Assembly: GCA_003176075.1 (NCBI GenBank)
Contig: PSRN01000238.1
Location: forward strand, 1-7,985
Reading direction: 5' to 3'
Source: Bdellovibrio sp.
GTDB taxonomy: Bacteria > Bdellovibrionota > Bdellovibrionia > Bdellovibrionales > Bdellovibrionaceae
DNA length: 7,985 nucleotides
Part shown: positions 1 to 6,152 of the stretch, piece after piece
Layout: each line of letters starts with the position of its first letter
How positions within the stretch are numbered: position 1 is the stretch's first letter
Program-made: the position numbers and the translations under genes
The notes under the pieces: model-generated
What the model saw: only the letters and a program-made list of their open reading frames with translations
Told to the model about the DNA's origin: nothing
The model's database searches: none

Positions 1-236
1 TGACAGAATTATCCCTCTGAAACTTATAGAAAAATCGGCTACCCGGAAAAACCCCGTAAAAAGTTGGCGAACCATTTTAGTGGTGGCGGCCGCCGACCCC
101 AGCTGCCGATCCCGGCAGATTGCTGACCTGGAATTGGGAGTGAGATTTAACTCAGCGTGACCCGCAAAAAGGACCTGGAACCTCCTGACGCGCTCCTGTA
201 TCTTTAAAGAATTAATGCCAAACAAGGATCCTTCAT
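1..236. other. Left-edge stretch without a certain gene; small GC-rich dyads
   Basis: One plus-strand frame is open from base 2 to a TGA at 158-160 (about 52 codons). It could be the end of a gene starting outside the window, but it matches no family I recognise and could be chance. A perfect palindrome GGCGGCCGCC lies at 85-94, and a compact hairpin CTGCCG/CGGCAG with an ATCC loop lies at 103-118. Neither is followed by a T-run, so a standard intrinsic terminator is not supported. The promoter of the downstream methyltransferase should lie here, but I see no convincing -35/-10 pair. A TATCTT at 199-204 has no good partner. Confidence 0.4.
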
Positions 237-935
237 TTGCTTAAGAAAATAAAACAGCGACTGGACAATCAGTATGTGAGAGATGAGTTCATCCATCGAG
301 AACTCGCCAAGCTTGCTCCGCAAAGCCGGTTGCTGGATGCAGGATGTGGAAGCCAAAGGTACCGGTCCCGTTGCGATCACCTTGTTTATCAAAGCCAGGA
401 CTTTGGCAAATATTCCGTGGATGAAAAGAAAATGCTCGGAAGCCTGGGCGCGGGGGGAACGGATGGATACGCCTACGGCCAGCTCGATTACGTCTCCGAT
501 ATTTGGAAGATTCCCGCCGAGGCGGGGTTCTTCGATGCCATTTTGTGCACGGAAGTGCTCGAACACATTCCTTACCCGAATGAAACCATCAAAGAGTTCG
601 CCCGGCTGCTCGGTTCGCGCGGCAAACTGATTCTCACCGCTCCCAGCAATTGCCTGCGGCACATGGATCCGTATTTTTTTTATTCCGGTTTTTCCGACCG
701 GTGGTTTGAACACAACTTGAAATTAAACGGCTTTGTCATCGACTCTCTTCAGCCGGTCGGCGATTACTTTGGTTGGATGTCCGTCGAGGTCGCCCGCTCG
801 GCGTCCTCGGCTTCATTGTTCGCGAAGATCAGCCTTGCGCCGGCTTTTCTGTACTATTTTTTCAAGAAGAAAACGCAGGTTTCGACGGATACCTTATGCA
901 TGGGTTATCACGTCGTCGCTCACAAAAACTCGTGA
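237..935 (+). CDS. Class I SAM-dependent methyltransferase, Methyltransf_11-like
   Basis: The 232-residue protein has the Rossmann-fold SAM site LLDAGCGSQRY at residues 32-42 (motif I). After that comes the acidic/aromatic stretch DAILCTEVLEHIP (100-112), typical of motif II and its follow-on in Methyltransf_11 proteins. GKLILTAPS (129-137) is motif III, and PYFFYSGFSDRWFE (145-158) is an aromatic block seen in methyltransferases of polysaccharide and lipid-carrier clusters. Length is normal for a complete single-domain enzyme. It should transfer a methyl group from S-adenosylmethionine to an unidentified acceptor in the cytoplasm; a sugar or glycoconjugate is an inference from family resemblance. 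The start is TTG at 237, chosen because AAGGA at 224-228 sits 8 bases upstream; the ATG at 215 is out of frame. Its stop lies 26 bases from the stop of the convergent gene, with no terminator visible between them. Confidence 0.88.
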   Translation: MLKKIKQRLDNQYVRDEFIHRELAKLAPQSRLLDAGCGSQRYRSRCDHLVYQSQDFGKYSVDEKKMLGSLGAGGTDGYAYGQLDYVSDIWKIPAEAGFFDAILCTEVLEHIPYPNETIKEFARLLGSRGKLILTAPSNCLRHMDPYFFYSGFSDRWFEHNLKLNGFVIDSLQPVGDYFGWMSVEVARSASSASLFAKISLAPAFLYYFFKKKTQVSTDTLCMGYHVVAHKNS

Positions 936-961
936 GAGATTGAAAAAACGTCGATGGCGAA

Positions 962-2578
962 CTAAAAGGCAGCCGCCTTGACCCGATTGACCAAGTAACC
1001 CCACAGGTCGACATCGGGCGCATGGGCGACGCCAAGTTCTTTGGCCGTGCCGACCACGTCGTAATCCATTCGGACATCGTAGGTGCGTTCGGTTTGGTTG
1101 CGCAAGCCCTGTTCGGCGATATACCACTGCTGTTTGAACCGATCGTCCTGACAGGTGCGCAAACCCTCATTGCCTTCACCCCAGCGCAACTCGGCGCAGT
1201 GGTAGGGATCAAAAGACAAAGCGAACAGGCGGCCGACCACATCCGTATAAGTCAGCGGTCGGTTCGCGCCGTGAGAGTCCATATAAGTGAAGTGGCAGGC
1301 GTCGGCCGTGACCCCTTCTTCATAAACACTCATCATCGACGCCGCCAAGAAACAAACATGGTCGTTCGGCGCGCAAGAACCGGAATGGCGACTGGGGGCT
1401 GGCTGATACTGGATGCGGGAATCACCGCGTTCGTACATGGTGACATAGCGCTCACTCTCCTGGCGCAGCTGCGCAAACGCCACTTTGAGGCGGGCGTCAC
1501 GTGACGGAGTAGCATACTCCTCCCATTCACCGGATGTTCCGAATATATTCTTCGGCAAGCGGTCAGGGTGGGGATTCGAATTGAGGCCGGCGCTCAGTGC
1601 GGCGTTCACGGCGACCTCGCGATCATGAATGTTGCTGCAAATTTCCGAGATCATGGTTTTAACTTCAGCGAGGGGATCAAAACGCAAAGCTCCCCCAGCC
1701 ATCTCGGCGCGGACGTAGTCATAAAATGAAACGCGGGTTCCACCGATCGAAAACTCGCGGTTGAATTGTTCCGTGGAGAAGCCAGGCAGCTGGGCGGTGG
1801 GCGCGAGATTCAATTCAGGTCGCCAGTTCTTAAAGCCAGCCCCGTGCTCGACACGGCTGCGCACAAATTTCTGGTCGAAAGTGATGCGCGTGACGGAGTT
1901 GTCAGGATGAGCATCCATCAAACGCACGCGTCCGTCGGATTCAATTTTCCAGACAATGGCGGCATGACCGGAAGGATCGTAAACCACAGTTCCCGGGCGA
2001 ATGCCTTTACGATCGATGGTCGGCGGGTAAAAGTCCGAAATTTCCTTGTAATGCATGCGATAGGTGGCGGTGGAGACGGAGTCTCTCATGTCGTTGTATT
2101 CACGCAAAAAGTTGTAGGTGGTTCCGGGCTGAAAAGACCGCCGGCTGACGGGCCTGTTGCCGTACTTGCTGTAACGAATGTCAGCGCCCGATGAACCGAT
2201 CCGTTTGACGGCGACCACTTCATTAACATAATCGAAAGGCAACTCTTCCATCCACGAGAAATACATGCGCAAAGCGAAGGGCAAATCGGCGCAGTCGGCG
2301 GGATATTTGGCCTTCGGCGTGCGGGCGGCATAGAAAGGATTGGCGGTCGCCGAAGTCAAACAGCCAGTCAGGCTTTGGCACTGACTCGCGCCCATGGTGG
2401 CGACAAATTCCGAGAACTTATGTTCGTCGGCTGCTGACCATTGGCGGGTCACTTTCCAGTTGAATTCAGGAGACAGTGCCGGGGACGGCGCAAATGGCGA
2501 GGCAGAGGCAGAGAATGCCCCCCAGGCCATGGAAGCGAAACCAATTTTTAGAGCGTATTTTAGAAAACGGATTTTCAT
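962..2578 (-). CDS. Exported protein of unknown function, possible papain/NlpC-like cysteine hydrolase
   Basis: This 538-residue protein starts with a clear Sec signal peptide: K2 and R4, a hydrophobic core around 10-20, and an Ala/Ser-rich end with cleavage likely after ASA near residue 25-27. The mature part is expected in the periplasm or outside. I do not recognise a named family. Two segments resemble a papain/NlpC-type active site: YPADCADLPFALRMYF (C96) and GTVVYDPSGHAAIVWKI (H205), with a polar MDAHPDN motif at 221-227. This nucleophile-then-His order fits a cell-wall or peptide hydrolase but is inference. Cysteines at 67, 73, 314, 402, 409, 428, 461 and 476 could form disulfides, which suits export. 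The ATG at 2578 follows a run of six G's about 8 bases upstream, a workable ribosome binding site; an overlapping earlier ATG is out of frame. The gene stands alone, convergent with the methyltransferase, and a perfect inverted repeat lies 63 bases upstream. Confidence 0.85.
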   Translation of the reverse strand: MKIRFLKYALKIGFASMAWGAFSASASPFAPSPALSPEFNWKVTRQWSAADEHKFSEFVATMGASQCQSLTGCLTSATANPFYAARTPKAKYPADCADLPFALRMYFSWMEELPFDYVNEVVAVKRIGSSGADIRYSKYGNRPVSRRSFQPGTTYNFLREYNDMRDSVSTATYRMHYKEISDFYPPTIDRKGIRPGTVVYDPSGHAAIVWKIESDGRVRLMDAHPDNSVTRITFDQKFVRSRVEHGAGFKNWRPELNLAPTAQLPGFSTEQFNREFSIGGTRVSFYDYVRAEMAGGALRFDPLAEVKTMISEICSNIHDREVAVNAALSAGLNSNPHPDRLPKNIFGTSGEWEEYATPSRDARLKVAFAQLRQESERYVTMYERGDSRIQYQPAPSRHSGSCAPNDHVCFLAASMMSVYEEGVTADACHFTYMDSHGANRPLTYTDVVGRLFALSFDPYHCAELRWGEGNEGLRTCQDDRFKQQWYIAEQGLRNQTERTYDVRMDYDVVGTAKELGVAHAPDVDLWGYLVNRVKAAAF

Positions 2579-3055
2579 CGGTTCATCCCCCCCTCAAGGA
2601 TTTACCTAACAAATGATGCGGGTCCCTGAACTACGGCTTGAGTGCCGTCAAAACCGATATGACGGCACTTTGCGCGCAGGCACGCCAATCAACGAATTCA
2701 AAAAAAACCGTGTTGAAAATGAAGCAACGAGACCTTGCAGGATGGATGTGCGACCCGGACCGGCCATGGTTCCCCCCCTTTGCCCATAAGGATATGGCCG
2801 GCAAGTGGCGACGTGCAACTGATTTTAAACGTTGTCAACGACGTCAAAGCCAAGCCGGTCGCTTCAGAGGAGAAAATGCTTTATGGGAACCTGCTTCGAT
2901 TAGGACTGATCCACATCATCCGAGCGACAGCCGCCGGGACTCAAGACTAAAATCTGGCCAAATGGGAATTCAAGCTAGCTTGCAGTTTTTTTGGGTGACC
3001 ATTCTCGACGGCGCCGGAAAACGAATCGGAAACGGCCAAAGAAAGCACTACCCTG
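2579..3055. other. 477-bp intergenic stretch upstream of the exported protein gene
   Basis: No convincing gene is seen on either strand. Plus-strand open frames cross it but have no recognisable motifs, and one runs antisense into the next gene. A short frame starting ATG at 2876 follows AGAGGAG and would give about 24 residues ending at 2950; it is weak. Besides the strong dyad at 2641-2669, there is a palindrome CAAGCTAGCTTG at 2971-2982 followed by seven T's at 2986-2992. Its stem is too short for a confident terminator. The stretch should hold the promoter of the 962-2578 gene and the 3' region of the 3056-4096 gene, both on the minus strand. Confidence 0.5.
2641..2669. repeat. Perfect 10-bp inverted repeat with 9-base loop
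   Basis: AGTGCCGTCA at 2641-2650 and its exact reverse complement TGACGGCACT at 2660-2669 are separated by nine bases. Read as RNA it is a strong hairpin, and the flanking G/T pair could add a wobble. It lies 63-91 bases upstream of the start codon of the exported-protein gene. There is no proper T-run on either strand, only TTT on plus and TC on minus, so a leader hairpin or a protein-binding dyad is as likely as a terminator. Confidence 0.6.
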
Positions 3056-4096
3056 TTAACGGAGTCCAGACTCTTCCCGGAGTTCTTCAATTGCCGAGCG
3101 CACGGTGCCCAGTTCATGCACAAGCTCAGACGAACCCTGAGTTAGCACTACCGAGTTCACAATCTGGTTCACCAAAGACGAGGTATTTCCCTGATGCCAC
3201 ATGAATTTTAGAAGATCTTTTTGCTCCTCGCTCATTTCTTGAAAAAACACGTGACGGTCCAGCATGTGATCAAAAAGCATACTGATATCGCGGGATTTGC
3301 CTTTCGTATCGCGATATTGAACGGCCAGTTCCAGCCATCTGGTCATGACGTCGATCGGCACCTTGCTCGAGGTGCTTGCTGAAGCATACAACAGGCGAAA
3401 CAATTGATCTAATTCAGCCTCTTCTTGAATTCCCAGCAAGAGGGGGTCGGCTGAGAAACCTTCTAATTTCCTGTGTTTTTCCCGCAGTCGAACCATCTCT
3501 TCACCGAGTCCTCGCAGCCACAAGACCGATCTCAAGGTGATGTCGTCAATGGGCGACTGATTAGCCTGATTATCCAACACCATCACGTGCGCAAGCATAT
3601 GGAGCACATTGAAAAAAGAGAATCCCGCCGAAGCCCCAGCAATCAAAATTTGCGTCAATTTTTCCACTTCGTGGGATGGTCGCCCGCCAAATTCCACTGA
3701 TTCCTTCAGGGCCGTTCTGATCTCCTGAATCGCTCTCATCCCGGCTAAATGATCGCTCGTCGAGAGACCGGGGGCATAATATCTTTTTTTCGCCGCTTCA
3801 ATTTTCGCAATCAGATTCGGATCGATGGGTTTCCCGTTCACGCCAAGAAGATTCAACTGTTCCAGCGGAGTGGCGGCAGTTTGCTCGATCCGTTTCATGC
3901 GGGCGGTTAACTCGTCCATCTTTACAGTGAAGATATTGTGAAGACGGGAGGTCGATGTCCCGCCGCCCGCGCCTTCGGAAATGGACGAACATGCTGGCGG
4001 CGTTCTGATGGCTGCACCGACGGAAAAGCCGTAAAAGGGCAGTATGAGAATCGCGACAAAAGACACATCTTGAACCTTAGGGAATCTCTGCTTCAT
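3056..4096 (-). CDS. Unrecognised exported or membrane-anchored helical protein
   Basis: The 346-residue protein begins with a short basic segment and a hydrophobic stretch at about 11-30 (VSFVAILILPFYGFSVGAAI), either a signal peptide or a membrane anchor. C36 is followed by SSISEGAGGGTSTS, a Ser/Gly-rich linker of the kind seen after a lipoprotein cysteine. However, the residues before it (TPPA, with an Arg nearby) do not make a proper lipobox, so lipidation is doubtful. The rest is rich in charged helical segments, for example 58-74, 190-212, 224-240 and 325-342. No catalytic motif or known family is apparent. I chose ATG at 4096: the frame stays open to 4207, but the extra residues are encoded by the intron remnant and no site with a ribosome binding signal is visible there. 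No clear ribosome binding site precedes 4096 either. The intron remnant ends only 44 bases upstream, so the native promoter may have been displaced. Confidence 0.75.
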   Translation of the reverse strand: MKQRFPKVQDVSFVAILILPFYGFSVGAAIRTPPACSSISEGAGGGTSTSRLHNIFTVKMDELTARMKRIEQTAATPLEQLNLLGVNGKPIDPNLIAKIEAAKKRYYAPGLSTSDHLAGMRAIQEIRTALKESVEFGGRPSHEVEKLTQILIAGASAGFSFFNVLHMLAHVMVLDNQANQSPIDDITLRSVLWLRGLGEEMVRLREKHRKLEGFSADPLLLGIQEEAELDQLFRLLYASASTSSKVPIDVMTRWLELAVQYRDTKGKSRDISMLFDHMLDRHVFFQEMSEEQKDLLKFMWHQGNTSSLVNQIVNSVVLTQGSSELVHELGTVRSAIEELREESGLR

Positions 4097-4139
4097 GGAC
4101 GCATCGTTAATCGATCGATCGGCATGATGCAATGATATT

Positions 4140-4212
4140 AGCGGGTAGGCCGGTACGTTGCGGAACCGGCCCCACCACAGAACCGTGCTTGCAGATTTCC
4201 AGCACACGGCTC
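4140..4212 (-). mobile_element. 3' remnant of a group II intron (domains V and VI)
   Basis: Read on the minus strand, 4212-4180 folds as a group II domain V. The basal stem is GAGCCGTG/CACGGTTC (8 pairs including one G-T). Next come an upper stem TGCTG...CTGCA with one T-T mismatch, a GAAA-type cap and the characteristic two-base bulge (AG) on the 3' side. Directly after it, 4179-4140 folds as domain VI. Its GGCCGGT/ACCGGCC stem (4165-4171 with 4148-4154) is followed by CCTACCCG. The unpaired A opposite 4146 lies seven bases from the inferred 3' end, as expected for the branch point of bacterial group II introns. No domains I-IV and no intron-encoded reverse transcriptase lie on the 5' side, where a sigma-54 activator gene begins on the other strand. 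The piece cannot splice by itself. The identification is by pattern from known domain V sequences, without a covariance search. Confidence 0.72.
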
Positions 4213-4961
4213 TTCAGGAACTTTTTGGTTATGAGCGAGGCGCTTTTACCGGAGCTATTCAGTCAAAGCGCGGTTTGTTTGAGCTCGCTCATCAGGGAAC
4301 CATTTTCCTTGACGAAGTTGCCGAGCTCTCACTCGCCGCGCAAGCAAAAGTGCTTCGAGTTCTTCAAAGCGGGGAAATTCAGAAAGTCGGTTCGGAAAAG
4401 CATTTGCAGGTCAGCATTCGCGTCATCACGGCAACCCACAAAGATCTGAAAGCAGCGGTGGCCCAAGGAACCTTTCGCCAGGATCTGTACTACCGCATCA
4501 ACGTATTTCCCATTCACATGCCTGCACTGAGAGAGCGTCCCGAGGATATACCTCAATTTTGCCAGCACTTTCTTAAATCGATATGTGAAAAGAACGGCTT
4601 CAGGAAAAGAGAACTCGACCCAAGCGTTCTCCAGCATCTGCAAGCTTACTCCTGGCCTGGCAATATTCGAGAGTTGCAAAATGTGATTGAACGCATGGCC
4701 ATCGTGAGCGAGGACCTGATTCGACTATCATGCTTGCCCGACGAGATTTATGATCCTCGGTTGGCTCCCCCGTCTCATCCCGGTGCTCGGCTGAGCTTGA
4801 GGCAGGCCCGGGACCAAGCAGAGCGCCAATATATCTTAGAGAATTTAAGATTAGCCAAGGGCAATATCACTCAGGCGGCGAAGTCACTTGATATCGAACG
4901 GACTTACCTTCATCGAAGAATGGGCCAACTTGGTATTCAAAAAAAAGACTACTTTGTTTAG
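4213..4961 (+). pseudogene. 5'-truncated sigma-54-dependent transcription activator (NtrC/NtrX type)
   Basis: The reading frame resembles the AAA+ domain of sigma-54 activators only from ELFGYERGAFTGA onward. That block contains the GAFTGA loop, which touches sigma-54. Walker B is GTIFLDEVAEL, a sensor I-like segment is TATHKDL, the arginine-finger region is FRQDLYYRINVF, and LRERPEDIP and sensor II WPGNIRELQN follow. The C-terminus carries a Fis-type helix-turn-helix with NITQAAKSLDIERTYLHRR, most like NtrX. The receiver or sensory domain and the Walker A (GExGTGKE) motif are missing, so ATP binding and activation of sigma-54 polymerase should be lost. The frame stays open upstream to a TTG at 4158, but those codons are the antisense of intron domains V/VI, and no credible ribosome binding site precedes them. 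The 3' end looks undamaged, so the loss was recent or the C-terminal DNA-binding part is still under some constraint. A 267-residue product from 4158 cannot be excluded. Confidence 0.82.
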
Positions 4962-4977
4962 CGAAGTGCCTGCTCAG

Positions 4978-5005
4978 GGACAGCGGCGAACCTGTTGCGC
5001 TGTCC
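4978..5005 (+). terminator. Strong hairpin just after the sigma-54 activator remnant
   Basis: GGACAGCG at 4978-4985 pairs perfectly with CGCTGTCC at 4998-5005 around a 12-base loop, starting 16 bases after the activator stop codon. The position suits a transcript end or 3' stabilising structure, but there is no T-run after it, so it is not a standard intrinsic terminator. Confidence 0.35.
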
Positions 5006-5055
5006 ACGGTCCACATGATCGCCCGCTTTCGCCTCCGGCTGGTGTTTCCTGCTCT

Positions 5056-5090
5056 AAAGGGTAAGAACTGCAACTGGCAACCCTTTTTCT
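5056..5090 (+). terminator. Possible intrinsic terminator, AAAGGGT stem with T-rich tail
   Basis: AAAGGGT at 5056-5062 pairs with ACCCTTT at 5080-5086 across a 17-base loop, and the plus strand continues TTCT after the stem, giving a T-rich end (TTTTTCT at 5084-5090). It would stop plus-strand transcription from the activator remnant. On the minus strand it lies immediately after the stop of the DUF2892 gene, but the T-run there is short. The long loop lowers confidence. Confidence 0.35.
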
Positions 5091-5289
5091 AAGAGCTTTT
5101 ATTTCCCAATTTGCAAGTGTCTATCCCAAGCCAGGCATAGGGAGGGCACCAACCGAGAAGACCGGTAGCCAAGGGAATTAGCCCCAAGAGAAACCACAGA
5201 TTGGCGGGCCCCACGAACGCAAGGCTTGTTAGGGCTATGCCCACTAAAACTCGAATAATTCGCTCCACTTTATGAATGTTAGGTTTCAT
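5089..5289 (-). CDS. Small DUF2892 (YgaP-type transmembrane domain) protein
   Basis: This 66-residue protein fits the DUF2892 family, the two-helix membrane domain found alone or fused to rhodanese in YgaP-like proteins. The N-terminus KPNIHKVERIIRVLVGIAL (2-20) matches the family's start. Two hydrophobic segments lie at about 13-27 and 31-47. The signature GWCPPYAWLGIDTC (46-59) contributes two cysteines, C48 and C59. It should sit in the inner membrane; its function is unknown, and roles in sulfur or cyanide handling proposed for YgaP depend on the rhodanese partner, absent here. The ATG at 5289 is preceded by AGGGGGAA about 5 bases upstream, a good ribosome binding site. It appears to be a single-gene unit: upstream is a long gene-poor stretch and downstream, on the opposite strand, the activator remnant. 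Confidence 0.88.
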   Translation of the reverse strand: MKPNIHKVERIIRVLVGIALTSLAFVGPANLWFLLGLIPLATGLLGWCPPYAWLGIDTCKLGNKSS

Positions 5290-5702
5290 TGCTTCCCCCT
5301 GTCCGCTGACAACCGGTAACCGCTACCCGCCACCCTATAGTCCCCCAACCTTCTTCTTAGTTCGGAAAACGCTTTTTAAGAACTCATTAGGGCACAAGCC
5401 CTGTTGTGGTCCGGTTTCGAATCATAACATTCTTATTAAAAGAAATCGGCGGGAGAATTTCAAATCTGAACCAGGCGAAAGGAGTATACTCACGATCAGC
5501 GGATCGACTTAAATTCAGCACGCAAGCGACAACACTCTAAAAGTCTGCCAGCATGAAGAAAGTATTCATCATGAAGACCTCTCCCACTTTTGTTCACCTC
5601 TTCCAGTCTTCGGGCAGTTTTCACCCTTTGAACTGGGGTTTCAGGCCGTTCCGCGCCATTTTCGCGAAAGGGCCCAATCATTCAAAGATTGCGCAAGTGG
5701 GA

Positions 5703-5756
5703 AGTCGAAAGCACTCAGACACTGGCTGAGTGGGCCTCGCGAAAAAAGTTTCGACT
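5703..5756. other. Nested stem-loop element, possible structured RNA or leader
   Basis: AGTCGAAA (5703-5710) is the exact reverse complement of TTTCGACT (5749-5756). Inside, CACTCAG (5712-5718) pairs exactly with CTGAGTG (5726-5732) around a seven-base loop. Two competing pairings exist: CGAAA/TTTCG at 5740-5744 and 5749-5753, and GTGGGC (5730-5735) with GCCCAC (5786-5791). It lies upstream of the small secreted-protein gene. If transcription starts upstream of it, this could be a switching 5' leader; if it starts at the promoter proposed near 5800, the element is outside that transcript. Confidence 0.4.
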
Positions 5757-5777
5757 GACTACGTCCACGAGAAATTC

Positions 5778-5806
5778 TTGTCTGAGCCCACATTCAATTT
5801 TAACAT
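5778..5806 (+). promoter_or_regulatory. Possible sigma-70-type promoter for the small secreted protein
   Basis: TTGTCT at 5778-5783 (four of six matches to TTGACA) and TAACAT at 5801-5806 (four of six to TATAAT) are separated by 17 bases. The start site would fall near 5813, about 25 bases before the start codon, with the ribosome binding site in the short leader. The region is AT-rich compared with its surroundings. Confidence 0.33.
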
Positions 5807-5838
5807 CCAATTAAAGAATATTCTCGAAGGAGGGGCTC

Positions 5839-6099
5839 ATGTGTCGATTTAGCGCTATAGTCATTCTATTTTCGCTCGGAATAGCATCCCACGCCGAGGA
5901 TTGCGGAAGAGTGACGGCCTTTGCAAAAAACGCAACCGGCACTTTCGATGTCACCTTGGAATACACACAAACCTTTAAGGCTCGTGTGGAACTCGCGGTT
6001 TTGGTGGCGGCCGTGGCGTCCATCGCCCCCCATCTCCAATTTTGTTTTGAAAAGGGCAAAGACGGGATCTACGAGCTCACTTCAGCAGAGCGCGACTGA
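5839..6099 (+). CDS. Small secreted protein of unknown function
   Basis: The 86-residue product starts with a signal peptide: R3, a hydrophobic core (FSAIVILFSLGIA) and cleavage likely after ASHA at residue 19. That leaves a mature protein of about 67 residues. It contains two cysteines, C22 and C69, that could form one disulfide, a beta-prone segment GTFDVTLEYTQTFKARVEL (34-52), and a hydrophobic stretch ELAVLVAAVASIA (51-63). I do not recognise a family. The case for a real gene is the ribosome binding site AAGGAGG at 5827-5833, five bases before ATG, plus the signal peptide and the promoter-like sequence upstream. It is convergent with the antiporter gene, and the stops are 53 bases apart. 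Confidence 0.72.
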   Translation: MCRFSAIVILFSLGIASHAEDCGRVTAFAKNATGTFDVTLEYTQTFKARVELAVLVAAVASIAPHLQFCFEKGKDGIYELTSAERD

Positions 6100-6105
6100 A
6101 AAGCT

Positions 6106-6124
6106 CCTGGGCGGCGATGCCAGG
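6106..6124. other. Weak hairpin between two convergent genes
   Basis: CCTGG at 6106-6110 pairs with CCAGG at 6120-6124 around a nine-base loop, in the 53-base gap between the small secreted-protein gene and the antiporter gene. There is no T-run on either strand, so a terminator role is only possible. Confidence 0.2.
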
Positions 6125-6152
6125 GCCTGAGGCTGTGCGGTTCCTGAAGCGC

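Larger units (their letters stand above)
5290..5838. other. 549-bp gene-poor stretch rich in short dyads
   Basis: No convincing gene is visible. Small dyads include AGGGC/GCCCT around ACAA near 5389-5402, CGATC/GATCG around AGCG at 5493-5506, and CAATC/GATTG at 5675-5691. The nested element 5703-5756 and the likely promoter at 5778-5806 are listed separately. On the minus strand, ATG at 5570-5572 follows GGGAGAGG with a 5-base gap but reaches a stop after 11 codons (end at 5537). It may be the start of a lost gene or chance. Confidence 0.5.

Noticed and set aside
85..94. GGCGGCCGCC palindrome as a cloning or vector scar (NotI site)
   Set aside because: A single GC-rich palindrome is expected by chance, and no vector sequence surrounds it.
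204..713. Minus-strand open frame of 169 codons opposite the methyltransferase
   Set aside because: It lies antisense to a protein with clear SAM-binding motifs and has no motifs of its own.
2735..2950. Plus-strand open frame of 71 codons in the intergenic stretch
   Set aside because: No family resemblance and no start signal at 2735. The only decent start signal (before ATG 2876) would leave about 24 residues.
2971..2992. CAAGCTAGCTTG plus seven T's as an intrinsic terminator
   Set aside because: The stem is only four pairs around a CTAG loop, and no plus-strand gene ends upstream.
2638..3204. Plus-strand open frame of 188 codons with TTG start
   Set aside because: It shows no recognisable motif and a low-complexity, Arg/Gln/Ser/Pro-rich composition typical of shadow frames. 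It runs antisense into the end of the 3056-4096 gene, and no ribosome binding site precedes it.
4140..4212. Complete, splicing-competent group II intron in the window
   Set aside because: No domains I-IV, no 5' GTGYG-type end and no reverse transcriptase are present on either strand near the remnant.
4158..4961. Complete functional sigma-54 activator
   Set aside because: The Walker A motif and everything before GAFTGA are missing, and the first codons are antisense intron sequence.
5496..5681. Minus-strand 61-codon frame and plus-strand 58-codon frame (5553-5729) in the gene-poor stretch
   Set aside because: Neither has a usable ribosome binding site at its start or a recognisable motif, and the plus-strand frame runs into the stem-loop element.
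5089..6099. Toxin-antitoxin pair made of the two small genes
   Set aside because: The genes lie on opposite strands about 550 bases apart. One is a DUF2892 membrane protein and the other a secreted protein, and neither resembles a toxin or antitoxin.
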